A stretch of 39,404 bases of DNA, from positions 1-39,404 of the forward strand of contig CAMWWF010000002.1 of NCBI GenBank assembly GCA_947177885.1. The letters run 5' to 3'. The translations under genes were made by a program, and so were the position numbers. The notes beneath the pieces were generated by a model that made no database searches, was not told where the DNA came from, and saw only the letters and a program-made list of their open reading frames with translations. Below are positions 32,507 to 39,404 of this stretch, piece by piece. Positions within the stretch are counted from its first letter, which is position 1, and each line of letters opens with the position of its first letter. The stretch is from an uncultured Lachnospiraceae bacterium. GTDB taxonomy: Bacteria; Bacillota_A; Clostridia; Lachnospirales; Lachnospiraceae.

Positions 32507-34039
32507 TTATTTACCGTTCAGTTCGTCCAGAACCTTCTGTACATTCAGCTCATCAGCAACCTCTGCGTAAGCGGCAACGCCCTGCTCAACAGTCATTTCA
32601 CCCATAACTACCTTAGCCAGGATATCTGCCTTCTCCAGTTCCAGATCGGAAGTGATCATGTTCAGAGTCTCAGATACAGGAGTGATAGGAGTCTGTACTG
32701 CAACTGCGTCAGTAATTGCAAGAGAGTTTACAACCGCGTCAGCCTGTGCCACCTTCTTGTCGGTCAGCTCCATGGGAGTAAGGGACAACCAGGGAGTGAT
32801 CCATACGCTGGTGGTAACTGCGCTGGGATCAGCCAGGTTGGGCAGAGGCTTCACATTGTCGCCGTCCTGCTCCCAGTGAACGCCTTCAACACCGCTCTGG
32901 AACAGCAGCTGGCCTTCTCCACCATCATGCATATACTCGAAGAAATACTTGAAGATCTGCTCTGCCTTCTCGTCGCTCACGTCAGCGGAAATACACAGAC
33001 CGCTCAGGGTTGCAAAGGAGTAAACAGCGCCGTCAATAGGATTGATCGCAAGTGCGATAGCACCCTCATTGTTAGCTTCCAGTCTCTCCTGGAGAGTGCC
33101 GCCCCATTTACCGGACCAGTAGTTGAATACACCTACCTTACCTTCATACCATGCGTCACGGCAGGTAGAGGTGGTGTTGGTAATGATTTCCATATCCAGC
33201 AGGCCTTCCTTATAAGCGTCCTGCATTCTCTGCATTGCATCTGCCATGTTAGGCTGTGCAAAACCGTCTTTCCACTCACCGTTCTCTCTATAGAAGCCAA
33301 ACTGTGCTCCCTGATAGAACTCAGGCAGGTTCTGAGGGCTCTTTACACCGGGTGCTGTCAGACCAATCTCACACTCGGGAATCTCAGTCTTGAAGCGACG
33401 GATCATGTCAAGGAACTCATCATAAGTCTTGGGAACTTCCATATTCAGCCGCTCCAGCCAGTCGCCACGCACATAAGTACATGCTGCGGAAGGAATTTCC
33501 TTGGGAACAGCATAAACCTTGCCATCGATCGCGATAGCATCCCAGATTTCAGGATCAACCTTATCCCAGAGACCGGAAGCCTTGATATAAGGAGTCAGAT
33601 CCTTGATAGCGCCCTGAGAAGCATACAGTGCCAGATTAGCGCCGTTTAAGTCAAATACTTCGGGAACTTCATGGGAAGCAAATGCCAGCTTCAACTTATC
33701 ATAATACTCATTGTTAGGAATGAACTGATGATCCAGATGGATACCGGTAAATTTCTCAAACTCAGCAAACCACTGCTCAGAACCGTTCTCCTCGTTCAGA
33801 CCGTCATGGGTCCACCATGAGATGGTGTCAGGCTTAGCGACCTCAGTGGGAGCCTCGCTGCTTGCCGCATCAGAGCTTGCCACTTCGGAGCTTGCAGGAG
33901 TGCTTGCCGCATCAGAGCTTGCAGGAGTGCTGCTGTTGTTTGATGCAGCATCATCTCCGCCACCGCAGCCCGCAGCTGTCATTGCCATAGCAGATGCCAG
34001 AGCAACTGCTACCAGTTTCTTTGTCACATTTCTTTTCAT
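32507..34039 (-). CDS. Carbohydrate ABC transporter solute-binding lipoprotein (LipO-like)
   Basis: The 510-residue protein begins with a lipoprotein signal ending AMTAAGC, with Cys25 as the lipidation site. A Ser/Ala/Thr linker with repeated SSDAAS-like blocks (about 34-65) is followed by a family 1 (CUT1) sugar-binding fold that includes WWTHDGLNEENGSEQWFAEF and VPEVFDLNGANLALYASQGAIKDLTPYI. It should catch an oligosaccharide outside the membrane and pass it to the permeases. It is the last gene of the operon after the two permeases, 24 bases behind the second. AAGGAGG precedes the ATG. Confidence 0.92.
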   Translation of the reverse strand: MKRNVTKKLVAVALASAMAMTAAGCGGGDDAASNNSSTPASSDAASTPASSEVASSDAASSEAPTEVAKPDTISWWTHDGLNEENGSEQWFAEFEKFTGIHLDHQFIPNNEYYDKLKLAFASHEVPEVFDLNGANLALYASQGAIKDLTPYIKASGLWDKVDPEIWDAIAIDGKVYAVPKEIPSAACTYVRGDWLERLNMEVPKTYDEFLDMIRRFKTEIPECEIGLTAPGVKSPQNLPEFYQGAQFGFYRENGEWKDGFAQPNMADAMQRMQDAYKEGLLDMEIITNTTSTCRDAWYEGKVGVFNYWSGKWGGTLQERLEANNEGAIALAINPIDGAVYSFATLSGLCISADVSDEKAEQIFKYFFEYMHDGGEGQLLFQSGVEGVHWEQDGDNVKPLPNLADPSAVTTSVWITPWLSLTPMELTDKKVAQADAVVNSLAITDAVAVQTPITPVSETLNMITSDLELEKADILAKVVMGEMTVEQGVAAYAEVADELNVQKVLDELNGK

Positions 34040-34063
34040 ATTAATCCTCCTTTTATTTATATC

Positions 34064-34927
34064 TTAACCCTTGACAGCGCCCACCGTTACACCTTTGGTA
34101 AAGTACTTCTGTACAAAGGGATAGATAATGAGAAATGGAAATACTACAACTACTACCACCGCACTCTTCAGCATATCATCCGAAGCGGAGATTGCCGTTC
34201 CGGCCAGAGCATCCTGAAGGATCAGCTCTCTTACCTTTACCTGGAAGTTCATCTTGCTGTTGTCCTGCATATACAGGATGAAAGGCATATACTCGTTCCA
34301 TGTACCCACAGCGATAAACAGTCCTACGGATGCCAGCGCCGGCTTGGAAAGAGGAAGCACGATCTTCCAGAAAGTCCTCAAAGGAGTACAGCCGTCCAGC
34401 TCTGCCGCTTCATAAAGCGTGCTGGGTATGCTCTCGAAAAAGCTTCGCATCAATACAATATTATAGGTGCTTACACCTGCAGGAAGAATGATGACAAGCA
34501 GATTGTTCATCAATCCCAGTTTTTGGATATTCAGGTAAGCAGGGATCATACCACCGCTGAACAGCATGGTGAACATAATATATGTGATCATCAGCTTTCT
34601 GCCAGGTATCTCCTGCTGCAGGATAACATAAGCTGCCAGAGTCGTCATCAGCAGACCCACCGCCGTTGCGCCTATCGTCGTATAGACGGACACAAAGAAA
34701 GGCAGATACAATGATTTCTTCGACAGGATCGTTTTATATGCGTAAAAGCTGATCTGCTTCGGCCAGAGTCTGATACCTACGGATGTGGGATCCAGTGAAT
34801 CCACAATGACCTTCCACAGGGGAATGACCATGATCAGCATCAGGAGGCACAGAAATACTGTATTACATATAATAAAAGCAGCTCTTCCACGTTTGCCCTT
34901 CTTAAAGGACAACTTTTCCGTCATCAT
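34064..34927 (-). CDS. Carbohydrate ABC transporter permease (YtcP/LplC-like)
   Basis: This 287-residue CUT1 permease has six predicted membrane helices and the EAA loop EAAELDGCTPLRTFWKIVLPLSKPAL, which docks the ATPase. Its ATG overlaps the stop of the upstream permease by 4 bases (ATGA), implying coupled translation and a heterodimeric channel. No ATPase gene lies in the window, so a shared MsmX-type ATPase encoded elsewhere is inferred. Confidence 0.94.
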   Translation of the reverse strand: MMTEKLSFKKGKRGRAAFIICNTVFLCLLMLIMVIPLWKVIVDSLDPTSVGIRLWPKQISFYAYKTILSKKSLYLPFFVSVYTTIGATAVGLLMTTLAAYVILQQEIPGRKLMITYIMFTMLFSGGMIPAYLNIQKLGLMNNLLVIILPAGVSTYNIVLMRSFFESIPSTLYEAAELDGCTPLRTFWKIVLPLSKPALASVGLFIAVGTWNEYMPFILYMQDNSKMNFQVKVRELILQDALAGTAISASDDMLKSAVVVVVVFPFLIIYPFVQKYFTKGVTVGAVKG

Positions 34928-35871
34928 CCTAAGATTCCCTCCCCCTTGATTTTCTTGTTTATCTTATTTGCAACTGTGATCAACACAACGGATATTACCG
35001 ATTTAAACAGACCCGATGCCGTTGATACACCGTAATTCGCACTGACAATACCCATTCGGTATACATAAGTTCCGATTACATCGGAGGACTTGATAACACT
35101 GTCATTCTGCAATACGAATACGGAGTCGAACAGGTTCAGAACCTTTGCCAGATTCAGGATGAACACGGTCAGGATCGTCACGCTGATAGCAGGGATGGAA
35201 ACATGTCTTACTCTCTGCCAGTGGGTAGCACCGTCGATCGCCGCCGCCTCATACATCTCCTGATCCACACCGGCCAGAGCCGCTATGTAAATTATGGTTC
35301 CCCATCCTGTCTCTTTCCATAGATTCAAGAGATAAAATACCACTCTCCACCAGCTGTCGCTTGCCAGGAAGTAAATGGATTCCCCTCCCAGAGCGGTAAT
35401 GATCGCATTCACCATACCGGACTGAGGTGACAGGAACAGAGTAAAGATAGATGCTACAACCACCCATGAAATAAAGTGAGGGATGTAAACAATAGTCTGT
35501 GTCAATTTGCGGAATGTAACACTTCTGATCTCATCGATCAACAATGCCAGTCCGACACTGAATACCATGCCCAGCACCAGCTTGATGAAGCTGAGTTCTA
35601 TGGTATTTCTGAATGCCCTCCAGAATCTTGCGCTGGAAAACAGATAAGAGAAATTCTCCCAGCCAACCCATTCAGGCTGTTTGAACGGCGTGTAATCGTA
35701 AAACGCATACTTGATACCATAGATAGGAAAATAATGGAAAATCAGCAACGAGAGAAACACCGGCAGAAACATGAGATAGAACCATCTGTAATGGTAGATG
35801 TCTATCATTTTCTGTTTGAAATTTTTCTTAGGTGGTACATATTTAGTTGGTTTTTCTTTATTTGACTTCAT
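34924..35871 (-). CDS. Carbohydrate ABC transporter permease (YteP/LplB-like)
   Basis: The 315-residue protein has a basic N-terminus, about six membrane helices and the EAA loop EAAAIDGATHWQRVRHVSIPAI. It forms the first half of the sugar channel with the overlapping next gene. Two starts compete: the ATG at 35871, with GGAGGT about 11 bases upstream, or a GTG two codons earlier (35877) at better spacing; the protein differs by only two residues. The promoter region upstream has three direct repeats. Confidence 0.93.
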   Translation of the reverse strand: MKSNKEKPTKYVPPKKNFKQKMIDIYHYRWFYLMFLPVFLSLLIFHYFPIYGIKYAFYDYTPFKQPEWVGWENFSYLFSSARFWRAFRNTIELSFIKLVLGMVFSVGLALLIDEIRSVTFRKLTQTIVYIPHFISWVVVASIFTLFLSPQSGMVNAIITALGGESIYFLASDSWWRVVFYLLNLWKETGWGTIIYIAALAGVDQEMYEAAAIDGATHWQRVRHVSIPAISVTILTVFILNLAKVLNLFDSVFVLQNDSVIKSSDVIGTYVYRMGIVSANYGVSTASGLFKSVISVVLITVANKINKKIKGEGILG

Positions 35872-35924
35872 GTGCACCCTGACCTCCTTCTGGTGTCTAC
35901 GATAGCATGTGACAGGTAGGTGCA

Positions 35925-36006
35925 ACAAGGTACAATTCTTCTATCAAAAGTATTGGTTCATGCAAATTATCACAGGGTACATTTTTTTCAAAACAGGGGT
36001 ACAATT
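35925..36006 (-). promoter_or_regulatory. Putative promoter with three direct repeats upstream of the sugar transporter operon
   Basis: Read on the plus strand the repeats are ACAAGGTACAATT (35925-35937), ACAGGGTACATT (35972-35983) and ACAGGGGTACAATT (35993-36006). The last two start 21 bases apart. A minus-strand extended -10 TGTGATAAT lies at about 35966-35974, so these two repeats sit at and beyond its -35 region, where AraC-type activators bind. A long A/T-rich tract follows upstream (36000-36065). Confidence 0.5.
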
Positions 36007-36092
36007 TTTTAAAACAGCGTATTTTCAAGGAATTTTAGCGATTTTTTTATAAAACTTTAAGAAAGTTCATATGAAAATAAGATGTGGGAACA

Positions 36093-36140
36093 ACATCGGA
36101 GCGGCAGAGGCTCCCGGTATACCGACCAGCGCTCCGATGT
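36093..36140 (-). terminator. Probable terminator after the second solute-binding protein
   Basis: ACATCGGAGCG and CGCTCCGATGT form a perfect 11-bp stem; the loop contains the palindrome CGGTATACCG. It lies 24 bases after the stop of the second solute-binding protein on the minus strand. The T-run after it is poor. Confidence 0.55.
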
Positions 36141-36163
36141 CCGTCTGGAAAATGGATACCGCA

Positions 36164-37654
36164 TCACTTGATACGTTCACTGACGTATATGCCGACACGA
36201 TTCTGGATAATGCCTGCTACCGCAGAAGCATCTTTTCCTTTCTCAAAATAGGCTCCCGCCTCCTCCATAATGATCTCCATCATGCCGGGATTATTGCTGT
36301 AGCTACGGCGGGTATTTTCAATAATACTGCGGTAAATCTCCGCATCTCTCTCCGTGATGCAGGATAATTCCGTTGTCGCTTCACCCTCAGCCAGGATCCG
36401 ATATTGGATCTTTTCCTTCTTTATCCCGTCGATCGTCTCGTACTCTATGGACAGGGCCTCCTGTATCCTCTCCTCTGATACGGATCTCAAAAGGGGAATT
36501 CCCGCCATCTCTCTCTGCGCATCCACCGTGAGACAGCTCTTGATGAAGTCCCATGCCGCTTCCGGATCACCGCTGTTGCGGCATATGGAAAAGCATTCAC
36601 CGTAAGGGTTTGCCACTCCTCCGCCCATCTCCTTCTCTCCGTCTGCCACCGGATAGCCCGGCCAGAGAACATCCACATCACCGTAGTTGATCCTCCAGTC
36701 CGCCACCCTCCAGGGAGAATTCAGAATAACAGGTTCCCAGAAAACCTTTCCACTGCGCAGTATTTCATAATAGGAGAAATCCGCGTCAAACATCATCTGC
36801 TCAGGAAAGGTATCAGACAGTTCCAGCAATTCCACAAATGCCGGGGTATCAAAATGACATTCTCCGCTGCTCCAGTCCACATAATTATCGATGCAGCCCT
36901 GACACACAAATCGGAACGCAAGCTCTTTGGAATGATTTGAGGTAAGCCATTCCGCATGAGGACTGTTTTCGAAGGCTTCTATCATCTCCCCGATCTCCCA
37001 GCTCTCTGTGACACCTCTGTCATTTCCTATTTCTTCCGCCTTTCCACACACAGTTTCCACCGAATACGATACGGGAAGTGTATACAATCCTCCGTTCATC
37101 TCAAAGGCCTGCAGAATATTCTCATAGTAGTCTTCCCTGTGAAAATCCTGATCCGCATCCATCAGATCATAGAGATTTTCCATCAGCTTTGCCGAAGCCA
37201 GGGCAGGAGAGTAGGAACCGGAATCCCATATGACCAGATCGGGGCCCTTTCCGGACAAAATGTCAAGAGTAAGCTGTGTCTCCAGTTCCCCGGCCTCCAT
37301 AATGGTTCCTTCCTCCCCATATTCCCTGATCTCCACATAGTAAGACGGACTGCTCTCATTATAGGCGCTGATCCGCTCCAAAACAGCGCGGTCAGGCTGT
37401 GTGACCACCGCTGTCACCACCTGGCGTCCGTTGGGACTGTTGGATGAACTGTCGGCAGCATCGCCCGCCGCACTGTTCTGCCCATCCACTCCGCCATCCG
37501 CTTGGCAGCCGGTGAGAAGGAGACAGACAAAATTTATGACCAACAAACAGCACAAGCCCTTTAACCCTATCATTTTCTTCATATAGTTTCTCTTTGCATT
37601 GCTTTTCTGTATCTGATCATCCGACGTGCTGTTTTTTTGTATACCACTTATCAT
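36164..37654 (-). CDS. Second extracellular solute-binding lipoprotein
   Basis: The 496-residue product has a hydrophobic signal segment (about 29-48) ending LLTGC, with Cys50 as lipidation site, then a Ser/Asn/Gly linker and a family 1 solute-binding fold (LTLDILSGKGPDLVIWDSG, LYTLPVSYSVET, WEIGEMIEAFENSP, DPEAAWDFIKSCLT). GGAAGGGAG stands well before the ATG at 37654, giving a 24-residue polar leader before the signal; Met25 (37582) is an alternative with a weak ribosome site. It is not adjacent to its own permeases. It follows the propeller-like lipoprotein, with which it probably works as a pair at the membrane surface. Confidence 0.82.
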   Translation of the reverse strand: MISGIQKNSTSDDQIQKSNAKRNYMKKMIGLKGLCCLLVINFVCLLLTGCQADGGVDGQNSAAGDAADSSSNSPNGRQVVTAVVTQPDRAVLERISAYNESSPSYYVEIREYGEEGTIMEAGELETQLTLDILSGKGPDLVIWDSGSYSPALASAKLMENLYDLMDADQDFHREDYYENILQAFEMNGGLYTLPVSYSVETVCGKAEEIGNDRGVTESWEIGEMIEAFENSPHAEWLTSNHSKELAFRFVCQGCIDNYVDWSSGECHFDTPAFVELLELSDTFPEQMMFDADFSYYEILRSGKVFWEPVILNSPWRVADWRINYGDVDVLWPGYPVADGEKEMGGGVANPYGECFSICRNSGDPEAAWDFIKSCLTVDAQREMAGIPLLRSVSEERIQEALSIEYETIDGIKKEKIQYRILAEGEATTELSCITERDAEIYRSIIENTRRSYSNNPGMMEIIMEEAGAYFEKGKDASAVAGIIQNRVGIYVSERIK

Positions 37655-37704
37655 ATTTATAACTCCCTTCCATAATTTCACTGCACTTCTGATATCTATA
37701 TTCC

Positions 37705-37748
37705 GAAAACTGCGTAACAGGCAGGCACTGAACTGTTACGCAGTTTTC
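37705..37748. repeat. Perfect 16-bp inverted repeat between the two lipoprotein genes
   Basis: GAAAACTGCGTAACAG (37705-37720) pairs exactly with CTGTTACGCAGTTTTC (37733-37748) around a 12-base loop. It can be a partial terminator that lowers expression of the downstream gene, or a small mobile palindrome. Short T-runs are present on both sides. Confidence 0.8.
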
Positions 37749-37846
37749 ACTGTACATGATATACTTTGCCCGTACAAACCCGGGAGTTCTCAACCGCATC
37801 TCCAAAAGGCTCTTATAGATCCTTTCTTTGCAATGTGCTGCTCTTC

Positions 37847-39019
37847 TCACATTTCTACGGGAACATAGTGGAACACATACTGTCCGCCCTCATAACTCAT
37901 AATACACGCCCTGCCGTCCCACAAAAATCCCATGCCCAGAATGTCCTGACCATTTGTCACAATATTCTCCAAAGTCATCTCCTGTCTCAGTTCCGTGCCA
38001 TCATAGCTCCAAATGCCATCTCCCATATTTGCCAGAAGAAGCTCTGTATCGGCACCCCCCTGCAGCACGGAAAATTTGGGACGCACATTGTTTTCCGGAA
38101 AATCCACACATTTTTCGATACTGCCGCTGCCAGGGTCGACAATACCCAGGAAATCGTTTCCTTCCACCGTGAATACACCATAAAGCGTCCCTGAGCGTCC
38201 TCTGCCGAAACCGATGATCTCACCACTGAAAAGGAGAGATTGAGCAGACTGATCCGCAACCTTTATCACCAGGATTTTACCTCCCGATGCAAAATAATAA
38301 TTTCCTTCACGGTCGACTTCCATCCAACCGGGTATTATAACTCCTTCCCCCGCACACTCTGTTATGTCAAAGGACTGTTCCAATTCTCCCTCTCTGTCGA
38401 TCACCCAGATCTCCGTTTTCCTGTATGTCACTGTTCCATCCGTCCTCTGCGACAACAGCAGATGCCACCTGCCCTGATCGTCTACACAGCCCCGGTATGC
38501 AAACATGTCTTCCGGAATTTCCAATGAGAATTGCTGTATTGCGTCTTCTTCCATGCCAATCCGTCCTGCAAAGTAATCCCCTCCCGCAGGGCTATTTCCG
38601 TCAAATTCTCCCAGGTAGCCGGTATTGTAGATGCTGTCGCCTCCTATAGTTCTGCAGGAACTCATGAAAGCGGCTCCCTGATAGGTCACCGTCGAAGCAT
38701 CGGGATTCAGCTCCCTTTTCGGCTCCACCACATTACCGGAACCGTAAGGATCCTCTGCTCCCGCCGTGTCCCTTGTGTCACCTGAACCTTCCGTCTCACC
38801 CCGGTCTTCCGCTCCTCCCGAATTCGATATCCCTCTCCATTCATCGGTTCCCATGGCATTGATGTCCACGCCGCCCGAGAGAGGCACTGTCCTATCTTCC
38901 GGTTCGGCACCGCCGCCTGATTCCTGTTTTCCACAGCCTCCGAAGAAAAGCAGTACTATCACCACCACAAACAGCACCAGCTGTAATTTTCTGATCCTAT
39001 CCAATACCAATTCCGCCAT
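37847..39019 (-). CDS. Beta-propeller-like lipoprotein
   Basis: The 390-residue protein has a signal segment ending FFGGC (Cys29, lipidation), a Gly/Glu/Asp/Ser-rich linker (about 30-105), and then recurrent beta-strand blocks such as CVDDQGRWHLLLSQ, MEVDREGNYYFASGGKILVI and GRSGTLYGVFTVEG that look like blades of a propeller. No catalytic motif is seen. The ATG at 39019 has GGGGG 8 bases upstream; the frame opens slightly earlier at a GTG (39034). A near-consensus promoter is 50 bases upstream. It is inferred to bind glycans or assist the solute-binding protein that follows. Confidence 0.7.
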   Translation of the reverse strand: MAELVLDRIRKLQLVLFVVVIVLLFFGGCGKQESGGGAEPEDRTVPLSGGVDINAMGTDEWRGISNSGGAEDRGETEGSGDTRDTAGAEDPYGSGNVVEPKRELNPDASTVTYQGAAFMSSCRTIGGDSIYNTGYLGEFDGNSPAGGDYFAGRIGMEEDAIQQFSLEIPEDMFAYRGCVDDQGRWHLLLSQRTDGTVTYRKTEIWVIDREGELEQSFDITECAGEGVIIPGWMEVDREGNYYFASGGKILVIKVADQSAQSLLFSGEIIGFGRGRSGTLYGVFTVEGNDFLGIVDPGSGSIEKCVDFPENNVRPKFSVLQGGADTELLLANMGDGIWSYDGTELRQEMTLENIVTNGQDILGMGFLWDGRACIMSYEGGQYVFHYVPVEM

Positions 39020-39068
39020 ATGTAATACCCCCACTTTCTGTTTTCAGGCGCCCGCCCTCATGAATCAT

Positions 39069-39097
39069 AGTATAAACAGACCCTGTCCTGAATTCAA
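39069..39097 (-). promoter_or_regulatory. Sigma-A promoter for the propeller-like lipoprotein
   Basis: On the minus strand TTGAAT (39097-39092), a 17-base spacer and TATACT (39074-39069) form a near-consensus promoter, giving a leader of roughly 40 bases. Confidence 0.7.
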
Positions 39098-39163
39098 TAG
39101 GATTAAGGGAACCTTAAAACCTTTCGCCGCCGATTTAATCTGTTCTTCAAAAACCTTAACTTA

Positions 39164-39404
39164 TTATTTCGCAATCTTCATAAAATCTTCATCTATTTGC
39201 ATTGGCAAGTCGTCAGACTTATACCTGCGTCTTACTTTATTTTTTGTCAAATGGGATGCATAACTTTCAAAGTTGAATACAATAATACCATTTGCAGTAT
39301 CACGCAAAGCATTTAAAGCGGTTGTGGAAGAAACTGCACCGATAAGGCAGGTCACACGGCAGCGGCAGTGATCCCGCCTGTCATTTGGAGCCTGTGTTTT
39401 GTAA
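39164..39404 (-). CDS. Unrecognised protein, C-terminal part (cut by right edge)
   Basis: A frame open from the right edge ends at 39164 after about 80 residues, with ALRDTANGIIVFNFESYASH and a Lys/Arg-rich segment before the end MQIDEDFMKIAK. I do not recognise it. Codon use is more A/T-rich than in the neighbouring genes, which may indicate a different origin. Without the rest of the gene it could also be chance. Confidence 0.3.
   Translation of the reverse strand, partial: YKTQAPNDRRDHCRCRVTCLIGAVSSTTALNALRDTANGIIVFNFESYASHLTKNKVRRRYKSDDLPMQIDEDFMKIAK

Noticed and set aside
37617..37850. A 77-codon frame starting GTG at the end of the propeller-like gene
   Set aside because: It runs through the perfect hairpin, overlaps the next gene start, and has no good ribosome site or similarity.

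Overview
The window looks like a chromosomal segment of a flagellated, low-to-mid GC Firmicute, most likely a gut Lachnospiraceae. The evidence is strong AGGAGG-type ribosome sites, TTGACA/TATAAT-type promoters, two flagellin-like genes, a CsrA homologue next to a flagellin, a LytTR/GHKL two-component pair, and a YesN-type AraC regulator beside LplB/YtcP-type sugar permeases and fibre or mucin glycosidases. Most genes lie on the minus strand. No rRNA, tRNA, CRISPR array, prophage or intact insertion sequence was found.

Left part (1-10 kb): a patatin-like lipase cut by the left edge, an aminotransferase, glycerol kinase, and an unrecognised protein translationally coupled to a polysaccharide deacetylase, all on the minus strand. 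Divergent from these are hflK-hflC and a short flagellin-like gene on the plus strand. An aldo/keto reductase follows on the minus strand, then a 205-bp non-coding element with long imperfect terminal inverted repeats (MITE-like).

Middle part (10-25 kb): a LytTR/GHKL two-component system; a MATE transporter with a tandem-repeat N-terminus; an exosortase (XrtK-like); a secreted VIT-VWA protein ending in a Ser-Glu-Pro, hydrophobic, basic tail that looks like the exosortase's dedicated substrate; a flagellin that lacks its C-terminal assembly domain; and a CsrA homologue with a lysine-rich tail. The flagellin leader carries a hairpin with GGA in its loop and several more GGA motifs, as expected for direct CsrA control. 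Next come a GNAT acetyltransferase, a cyclophilin, a polytopic PMT-like membrane protein and an XRE regulator.

Right part (25-39.4 kb): a minus-strand glycan-use locus. It holds an ankyrin-GH43 fusion, a membrane-bound AraC sensor-regulator, a GH95 fucosidase-type enzyme, a solute-binding lipoprotein with two permeases, then a second solute-binding lipoprotein preceded by a beta-propeller-like lipoprotein. No transport ATPase is present, so a shared ATPase encoded elsewhere is inferred. Three direct repeats overlap the putative promoter of the transporter operon.

The most novel system is the exosortase plus its neighbouring candidate substrate in a Gram-positive background. Next are the CsrA/flagellin regulatory unit and the two complementary, non-canonical flagellins.
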